DNA of 64,000 bases, taken from Epiperipatus broadwayi. Taxonomy: Eukaryota; Onychophora; Udeonychophora; Euonychophora; Peripatidae. The number at the start of each line of letters is the position of its first letter. Position 1 is the stretch's first letter. The stretch lies in assembly GCA_028023455.1 (NCBI GenBank), contig JAQFVV010000056.1, positions 3,102,001 to 3,166,000 on the forward strand, written 5' to 3'. This document shows, piece by piece, positions 57,534 to 64,000 of the stretch. Both the position numbers and the translations under genes were made by a program. The notes under the pieces were generated by a model. That model was not told the origin of the DNA, searched no databases, and was given only the letters and a program-made list of their open reading frames with translations.

Positions 57534-57835
57534 ATCATCAGATTTTCAATGAAATGGATGGATGAAGAGTTGTGGGGTGGAGTAGTTTGAAGTATGTCCA
57601 TTAAAGTATGAAGATTGGCTATCTTAATATAAAGCTGAACACTGATTGCATATATGTGTAAAGATAGTAATCTGGACCAACTGATGATTGCTGGTTTAGC
57701 ATCAAATACAAATATTGGTGATTCTTTATCTTTTCAACATGTGTATGATCAGGTGGGTCAGCAATATGAGATGGCATGGAGAGCTGAGGGTTGTGTGAAA
57801 GTCTGAATTTGAATCCCTTATATATTACATTATAT
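57534..57835 (+). repeat. Hammerhead-bearing dispersed repeat, copy 3 (plus)
   Basis: Third copy of the family at 6655-7075 and 8262-8805: central block (TGTCCATTAAAGTATGAAGA at 57597), hammerhead-like core at 57676-57719, then the tail module to about 57830 with TTTGAATCCC (B-box-like). This copy has no inverted left module. Confidence 0.75.
57676..57719 (+). ncRNA. Hammerhead-ribozyme-like fold, family B copy 3
   Basis: ACCAA (57676-57680) pairs perfectly with TTGGT (57715-57719) as stem I. Core CTGATGA (57681-57687) intact. Stem II TTGCTG-GTT-TAGCAT: 5 pairs, the terminal one U-U. Then CAAA instead of GAAA (G12 to C), so this copy should be inactive. The cleavage site would follow AAATA, just before TTGGT. 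Confidence 0.6.
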
Positions 57836-60800
57836 ATGTGCAGGTGTGTAAGTCTGTACAGTGGATTAATTTACATATTAAAAAAGAGTAAATATTTTCC
57901 AAATATTAGATATATAAAATGTCAGTGCGCTTTTAGATAAAGCTGGAACAGACTTTACATAGCCCATTTCAGAAAAAAGTTTTTCTAACAGTCCTCCATA
58001 AAGGAACACTAAATGGGTGATAAAGTGTTGCATGATTTTCTTAATTTTAATTAAAAAGTTTAGATAGTCATTTTTCTACTAGTATCATATAATAGTTGAA
58101 TTGACTACGAATTAGATATCTGAAAGAAATTCTATGACTGATTATTTTCTATCTCAAATTCAAATGCAGATTGAAAGAGGGGTGCTACAGCTATACCAAA
58201 AGATCCTTTATGTACAAAAATTTAGTAAATTATTACCTATTATTTTTTAAAATTATTTTACATTTTTTATTTTTGGTTTATATCTGAAAACACACACAGA
58301 AAGTTTACAGCAGATGGTTAAGAATTTTGATTATATTGAGTAATTATTTTAGAATAATAATAATTGACCTATAGTTTTTATAAGAAAAAAAATATGAAGA
58401 GAAAAAACATGTTCATAAATATACGTTGCTATTCTTATTACTGTCATCAAATTAATGATGACTCCTATAACCTTATAAATATTATTTCTTCAGAATGACA
58501 TGATCAGTTTTGTTGGTTTTTTATGCTTTGTAGTCTCAAATTCTATATTGTGATGATGTGATAAAGACTATTGATCTCATTTTTGGTCATCCTCTTTATT
58601 CTTTATCTTCAGTATTTTCTGAGCATTATAGCTGTAAGAGATCAAATTTAAGTATAGATATCTAATTTTCAAACGTAGAGTTCTTCAAAATTAATTGATT
58701 TTTATCTATTTTGTTAGAATTATAAATACTAATAATTTACTTTTGTTAAAAAAAATTATGGAAATTTAAATATGAACTATATTTTTCTAATCTTCTATAC
58801 ATACAAGATATTTGACTATAGGCAGAAATGAATTCATTGTAATGTAGACGACTTTGATACTAATGAGCATTGCATTAATATAGACATCATTTACAGGTTT
58901 ATATTAAGTATTTTTTAAAGTATTTTATATATTTATATATTTCCATCATCCAAAAAATGATGTCACTTAGAGTACTATTGCAGGAATGCTGCAACAAGAG
59001 GTTGAAAGATCTCCACTACCAAATTATGACACACATGATTTGATTGAATGTTAGTACAAGGTTCATACCTTAAGATAAAATAACTATGGGATATAAAACT
59101 TGAGATATGTGTTTACATTCCTTATCTGTGAAGTCTTCTCTTTAATATATATATATATATATGCAGTTCTTAGTACATGTATGTGATAGCATAAATTAAA
59201 TATTCAAATCTTGAGAAAATATATACCCTTGTGAAAAGGTACTATATAAGCCTTTTCCCTACTTGCATAGAAATTTGACATTCAAAAATTAATTGTAAGG
59301 ATTGAATGAAAAGAAAGTAGAAACAGATAGCTATTACAAGATTCAAAGGTATAACAATGTAAGTAAATCATATTTTGATTGCTACATTTTGTATAAGAGG
59401 ATGGTGCTCATGTATAAACCTGCTTTTACCTTCAGCTGAAAAATCCAATAAATATATAATACAGACCTACAATAATAATTTCCATTTCTATAGCATATCG
59501 CATGCGCTGCTGTTTTTTTAAATATTTTTTGAAAAAAAATATCAATCCATTTTTTTTAATTATTAAAAATATATAGTAAAAAATAATCGACTGATTCGGG
59601 AATTTAAATAACATTCAAGCACCGGAAGCGCCAAAAGTGAAATCGCAATCCGTGGATCTTGCTCCAGAATCCGCCACTCTGCCGCTGCATTACATTTTCC
59701 AGGATATATAGATAAATATTTATAAGAGTATTTTATTTTTATTTAAAAGTTTATATTTTGCAAACTTATATTCTATTTTTAAATATTTTTTTTTTAAATA
59801 TTGAAAAATAAATGCCTTTTTTTTTCTTTTAAAATTCTACAGAATAAAAATGAATCATTTACTTCTGGTTTTATAAACAACCTCTTTTCTTGATACAATA
59901 AACGGGCTAGTTGATGTAAATTACCTGTAGCAGTTGATCAATTTTTATAAAAACAGTAAATTAAATTTATGGCTACAAACTTGGCTGTTTGAAAGTGCAG
60001 TACAATAATCTGCGTACAGCCTCACTTCATTCATATAATCTAATTTGCTAGAAAATTTAAATGCCCAGGAAGAGTAATTTGATTTGATCTATACAGGACC
60101 TACTAAGACCTGCCAATAGAGTGAAGCGCAGCAATATGGAGTTGATCAATTATTTGAAAAACAGTTTTTTTATGAAATGGAAAAAAAAGTGAGAAAATGG
60201 TAATAATGCAAAGAATACCAATCACTAAAACCCATAAAACACGCTATTTTTATCAAATATTTTATCGCAAAAAATGTTTTTACTCAAAAAAGAAACATAA
60301 TTAAAAGTATTATCGATAATACTGTACGAGATCATTTTAAGGAATTTTTATAAAGCAAATTTATGTGGAAACTTTAAAAATTGTACGCACTGTATAAAAT
60401 GCATTATATATATATGTATATTATAGCGGTACGTGATATAATAGTGCCACCGCCTGCTATGCCAACCCTATTTTTTTTTTTTTGGAGCCTCTTTTTAACC
60501 GGGTCCCCCCCTCCCCCCCCCCCGCATCCAAACCCCCTTCCCGGTGACCTGATTTCGAATCGAATCAGTGCCAAACAGCCTTGAACATTTTTTCAATAAA
60601 CTTTGAGTCAGCCTTGGCTAGATAGTATCTGGGAATCATTCCAATACAAACAAAAGTATCCACAGAAGAGGTGTTTGCTTTTTGCAGCCATATAGTGAGT
60701 GCAATAGTCTAGAAAGGTGGCTACAGATCATATATTTTATACCATACTGATGTGAGTGCTGGTATGGCTGATATGTAAAAATATTAACCATATGAACTCT

Positions 60801-61035
60801 TCTGCTTGAAATAATAAAATCCACTAAATACATAAAATAATTGTTATTAATTTAGAAATGATAATTTAATTTTAAATGTAAAGCATGTTATAGTTATTAG
60901 CATGTTTTTGTTATAATAAGAATAATTATTACTTATTAATTATTATGCCAGAGATTATGTCATTTTTAATTCTGAGATAAACTTTAATTTCAATAAAGAT
61001 TAATATATTTTATTATTTTTTTAATTACTGTATAT
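57836..61035. other. AT-rich spacer with two odd GC islands
   Basis: No gene recognised. 59630-59700 is a GC-rich islet; on the minus strand it reads GCAGCGGCAGAGTGGCGGAT then GATCCACGG, tRNA- or SINE-like but not identified. 60470-60570 holds a T-run followed by long C-runs. Confidence 0.4.
60469..60545. repeat. Poly-T then poly-C tract
   Basis: A run of about 13 T, then C-runs of 7-10 in a CCCCCCCTCCCCCCCCCC arrangement. The second C-rich tract of this kind in the window (other at 17999-18070). Confidence 0.85.
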
Positions 61036-61039
61036 ATAT

Positions 61040-61364
61040 ATGGCTGCTGAAAGGAGTTTGCTTTTAACTGAAAGGAGACCCTTTGATTTCTCTTGGAGAC
61101 CTTGAAGGAACTGAGCAGGGCAAATTCCTAATGTCCACTCTATACGTTCTTGTCGTTGCAGCTGTTATTACTATGTGATTATTCATATAGTATAGAACAT
61201 GGATGGGCTGCTCACCAACATGCATTGGCCAGCATGGTGAGTTTATTGGCTTTTTACCTCTGAGTTTAAGATCAAGAAACACCATGATCTTTCTTCTCAG
61301 TTGCCTGATAAGGCAGAATGAATGTATGTGTAAATGATAAATATTTTCTAATAATTATACAATT
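61040..61364 (+). promoter_or_regulatory. Probable 5' leader of the RTE-like LINE
   Basis: GC-richer sequence begins at about 61040 (GGCTGCTGAAAGGAGTTTGC) after a TA-repeat and leads to the first ATG at 61365. It is absent from copy A, which starts further in. Its place fits an internal promoter-bearing 5' untranslated region; no promoter motif was identified. Confidence 0.45.
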
Positions 61365-62144
61365 ATGACAGACAAAAATAAATCATGGCCCTTATTCCCA
61401 GGAGGCTGTAAAGTCACCAACCAAGGCAGTGGTTGGAGGCCGAAGGCAGAGGGTGCTAAGAATCCCCTGATTGTGGACCCAGGCTGCCATTTGATGACAA
61501 CTTTTTATTTAGGTACTTACAACTGCAGATCACTTTCAAGTGAAGGAAGATTGCAAGAATTAGAAGAAGAACTGTCTTATATTAAATGGGACATTATTGG
61601 ACTTTGTGAAGTTAGAAGAAAAGGTGAAGAGACAATTGATTTAAAAAGTGGACATGTACTCTATTATAAAGGCACAAATATTGGAAATACAAGTGGAGTA
61701 GGATTCATTATAAATAAAAAGTGGAAGAACAACATTGTTGAGATTGATGGTGTATCGGACAGAGTGGCAAGATTAGTTATACAACTTAATAGCAGATACC
61801 AAATGCAGATAATTCAGGTTTATGCTCCAACAAGTTCTCATAGTGATGAAGTAGTAGAAGATTTTTATATGGATGTACAAAAGGCTTTTGATCAGAGTAA
61901 ACAACATTTTAAAATTGTTATGGGAGACTTTAATGCTAGAATTGGTAAACAAATGAAAGATGAAAGTGCTGTAGGTAATTTTGGTTATGGTAATAGAAAT
62001 GAGAGAGGACATAGACTTGTGGAGTTTGCAGAAAAAGAAAAACTTTATATTATGAATTCTTTTTTTGAGAAAAATGTTAAAAGGAAATGGACATGGAAGC
62101 ATCCAAATGAAGGGTACAGCAGAATTGGATTATATTTTGACTAA
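61365..62144 (+). CDS. RTE-like endonuclease domain, frameshifted at its end
   Basis: 259 codons. After an N-terminal leader the EEP endonuclease begins at GTYNCRSLSSEGRLQELEEE (about residue 50), with IGLCEVRRKGEE (metal-binding Glu), GVGFIINKKW, IIQVYAPT, VMGDFNARIG (catalytic Asp/Asn) and RKWTWKHPN. The expected closing motif (GTAELDYILTNRK) is in the +1 frame from about 62114, so one extra base near 62112-62114 breaks the gene. The product would nick target DNA to prime reverse transcription. ATG at 61365 is the first in frame and follows the leader; an internal start at 61494 (MTTFYLG) is also possible. Confidence 0.85.
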   Translation: MTDKNKSWPLFPGGCKVTNQGSGWRPKAEGAKNPLIVDPGCHLMTTFYLGTYNCRSLSSEGRLQELEEELSYIKWDIIGLCEVRRKGEETIDLKSGHVLYYKGTNIGNTSGVGFIINKKWKNNIVEIDGVSDRVARLVIQLNSRYQMQIIQVYAPTSSHSDEVVEDFYMDVQKAFDQSKQHFKIVMGDFNARIGKQMKDESAVGNFGYGNRNERGHRLVEFAEKEKLYIMNSFFEKNVKRKWTWKHPNEGYSRIGLYFD

Positions 62145-62216
62145 CAGAAAATACATATTTCAAAATTATAATGTTCTTAATAAATTTAACACAGGAAGTG
62201 ATCATCAATTAGTAAG

Positions 62217-62936
62217 ATGCAAAGCCAGAGAGACAAAAATTATTACAAAAAAACAATATTTCCAGTTGATATTCCTAATATTCAGAAACATTCTAATGAA
62301 TTTAAATTAGAACTTACAAATCGGTTTCAAGCATTAGTAGATTTTGAACATGATTCAGATTTAAATGAAATTAATATGAAAATAACTGATACACTTTTAA
62401 AAACTGCAACAAAGATAGCTGGTAGAAAAAAGCAGCAATTGACCAATAAAATTTCTACTGAGACTAGAGAATTTATGAAGAAAAGAAGGAATATGAAGAT
62501 ATATAAAAATGATGCATTAAAAAGGATTGAATATCTCGAATTTTGTAAAATGGTGCGGAAAAGAGTTGAAAATGATATAAGAAAGTATAACTGTGAACTA
62601 GCAAGGAAAGCTGTAGAAGAGAATAAAAGTCTCAAGAGTGTAAAACAACATTTTGGTATTGGTAGGAAATTTATATCTGCAATAAGAAAAAAGAATGGAA
62701 TTATTACTAAAAAGAGAGATGACATCATGAAATGGGTAGAAGACTTTTATCAAGAATTATATAGTAATAAAGAACAAGTACCTCCTATATCTATTACATC
62801 TTCTGAATTGCCCAGAATTTTAAATGAAGAAGTGAGACATGCAATTAAATGTATGAAGAAAGGAAAGGCTCCAGGTAATGATGGAATTATAATTGATATA
62901 TTAAAAGAAGCAGGTGAAGAAATAGAAATTTTTTAG
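62217..62936 (+). CDS. RTE-like linker and RT N-terminus
   Basis: 239 codons, in the frame that continues after the endonuclease. Contains a Lys-rich helical linker (KISTETREFMKKRRNMKIYK), the ILNEEVRHAIKCMKKGKAPG block and NDGIIIDILKEAGEE (RT motif 0/1: GKAPGxDGI). It stops at 62934-62936 because one T is missing from the run in AAATTTTTTAGCA; adding one would join it to the RT frame that follows. Homologous to 55456-55947. Confidence 0.85.
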   Translation: MQSQRDKNYYKKTIFPVDIPNIQKHSNEFKLELTNRFQALVDFEHDSDLNEINMKITDTLLKTATKIAGRKKQQLTNKISTETREFMKKRRNMKIYKNDALKRIEYLEFCKMVRKRVENDIRKYNCELARKAVEENKSLKSVKQHFGIGRKFISAIRKKNGIITKKRDDIMKWVEDFYQELYSNKEQVPPISITSSELPRILNEEVRHAIKCMKKGKAPGNDGIIIDILKEAGEEIEIF

Positions 62937-64000
62937 CAAAGTTATATACCAAATGTCTAAATGATAAAGATGTACCAGATGATTGGAAGAATGCAGTATT
63001 AATATTAATATTTAAAAAAGGTGATAAAGAAGATATTAGAAATTACAGACCTATCAGCCTTTTATCAGTTTTATACAAAATTTTTACCAAGATAATTACA
63101 ACTCGTCTACAGAGAACATTGGATTTCCACCAACCAAGAGAACAAGCTGGATTTAAAAGTGGTTTTAGTACAGTAGATCATATCCAGGTATTGAGAGAAG
63201 TTATAGAAAGGACAAATGAATATGAGTTGCCATTATGCTTTGGATTTGTAGATTATGAAAAGGCATTTGATTCTATAAACATTTCTTCAGTGATTAAAGC
63301 ATTGGATCATCAAGGTATAGATCCAGGATATTGTCATATTTTAAAGAATATTTATAAAAATGCAACAGCAACAATTAGATTACATAATGCTACTGGGAAA
63401 GTCAACATTGAGAAGGGTGTAAGACAGGGTGACTCTATATCTCCAAAACTTTTTACAGCAGTGCTGCAAGAAGTATTTTGTGGATTAAAATGGGAAGCTA
63501 AAGGAGTGAAAGTAAATGGAGATTATTTAAGTCATTTAGATTTTGCAGATGATGTAGTTGTTTTTGCAAATAATGCTTTAGAGCTGCAGGAAATGTTGCA
63601 GGAGTTATCAGATGAAAGTAGGAAAGTAGGACTAAAGATAAATGTTAAAAAGACTAAAGTAATGTTTAATGGATTTTCTCAAAGTATGAAAATAAAGATT
63701 GATTATGATGAGTTAGAAGAAGTTAACAGTTACAAATACCTTGGTCAGATTATTAATACAGATGGAAACATAATGGATGAAATTAATCATAGAATTAAAC
63801 TTGGTTGGAGTGCTTTTGGTAGAAATAACTTGATACTAAAAGGAAATATGCCTATGTGTTTGAAAAGGATGGTTTTTAATAAATGTGTTTTACCAGTTCT
63901 TACTTATGGATCTGAGACTTGGACACTTAATAGAAGAGCAATACAGAGACTTCAGACCACTCAAAGAAGTATGGAGAGATGCATGTTGGGAGTAACAAGA
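62930..64000 (+). CDS. RTE-like reverse transcriptase, open to the window end
   Basis: An uninterrupted frame of about 356 codons that starts by frameshift and has no stop before the window end. RT motifs in order: LILIFKKGDKEDIRNYRPIS (motif 1-2), REQAGFKSGFSTVDHI, FVDYEKAFDSI (motif A), GVRQGDSISPKLF (motif B), HLDFADDVVVF (motif C, catalytic FADD at 63541-63552), LKINVKKTKVM (motif D), YKYLGQIINTDG, and LPVLTYGSETWTLNRRAI. All expected catalytic residues are present. The missing last part lies beyond 64000. Confidence 0.9.

Larger units (their letters stand above)
61040..64000 (+). mobile_element. RTE-like LINE copy B, 5' region present, runs off the window
   Basis: Contains a leader of about 0.3 kb, an endonuclease ORF, a linker/RT N-terminal ORF and an open RT frame to the last base. 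Sequence and spacing match the RTE-type elements often annotated as craniofacial development protein 2-like. Only two single-base frameshifts separate the three ORFs, so it is a young copy compared with the CR1-like and PLE copies here. Confidence 0.85.

Noticed and set aside
61773-62728. Minus-strand ORFs opposite the RTE LINE
   Set aside because: Antisense shadows of the endonuclease and linker frames; the same shadow occurs opposite copy A.
1-64000. CRISPR arrays, bacterial operons, rRNA genes
   Set aside because: No regularly spaced short repeats with unique spacers, no ribosome-binding-site-led gene clusters and no rRNA-like sequence were seen; the content is that of an animal nuclear genome.

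Overview
The window looks like AT-rich intergenic DNA from the nuclear genome of an animal, most likely an invertebrate. Reasons: no operon-like or densely packed genes, many microsatellites, and a mix of LINEs, Penelope-like elements (PLEs), LTR pol remnants, hAT-like non-autonomous elements, tRNA-derived SINEs and foldback repeats. The species cannot be named from the sequence. Almost every recognisable coding stretch belongs to a transposable element and is broken by stops or frameshifts. The only long uninterrupted ORF that is not clearly a transposon is the 347-codon one at 23651-24694 (minus).

Layout: 1-5.44 kb holds a CR1-like LINE on the minus strand (PHD-like finger, SGNH/esterase, endonuclease, RT, C-terminal finger) next to a second truncated 3' copy; a third 3' fragment lies at about 5.95-6.19 kb on the plus strand. 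6.66-7.07 and 8.26-8.81 kb are two inverted copies of a dispersed repeat; a third lies at 57.53-57.84 kb. 10.9-16.7 kb is a Ty3/gypsy-like pol gene split by a PLE: RT/RNase H, then the PLE at 11.97-15.74 kb, then integrase. 19.3-20.0 and 29.0-29.5 kb are hAT-like non-autonomous elements. 34.14-38.58 kb is a 4.4-kb palindrome with arms of about 1.9 kb; diverged pieces of the same family fill 38.6-43.7 kb. 43.74-49.34 kb is a pair of long direct repeats with TGTAA...TTACA ends around 0.9 kb of internal sequence. 49.5-54.66 kb is a second PLE, interrupted by about 2.9 kb. 54.67-56.87 kb and 61.0-64.0 kb are two copies of one RTE-like LINE; the second runs off the window with an open RT frame.

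The most interesting signal is catalytic RNA. Two unrelated repeat families carry hammerhead-ribozyme-like cores. One lies in the three terminal repeats (pLTRs) of the PLE at 12-15.7 kb, directly downstream of a tRNA-like A-box/B-box segment. The other is in the dispersed repeats at 6.8, 8.6 and 57.7 kb, whose consensus folds into all three hammerhead stems and lies just upstream of a tRNA B-box-like tail. Hammerheads in PLE terminal repeats are known; a tRNA-like (Pol III type) module next to hammerheads in two separate families is what deserves follow-up. Individual copies carry core mutations, several at former CpG sites, so most are probably inactive fossils.

Limits: all homology calls come from reading translations and motifs by eye. 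Boundaries are approximate to tens of bases unless a duplication or terminal motif fixes them.
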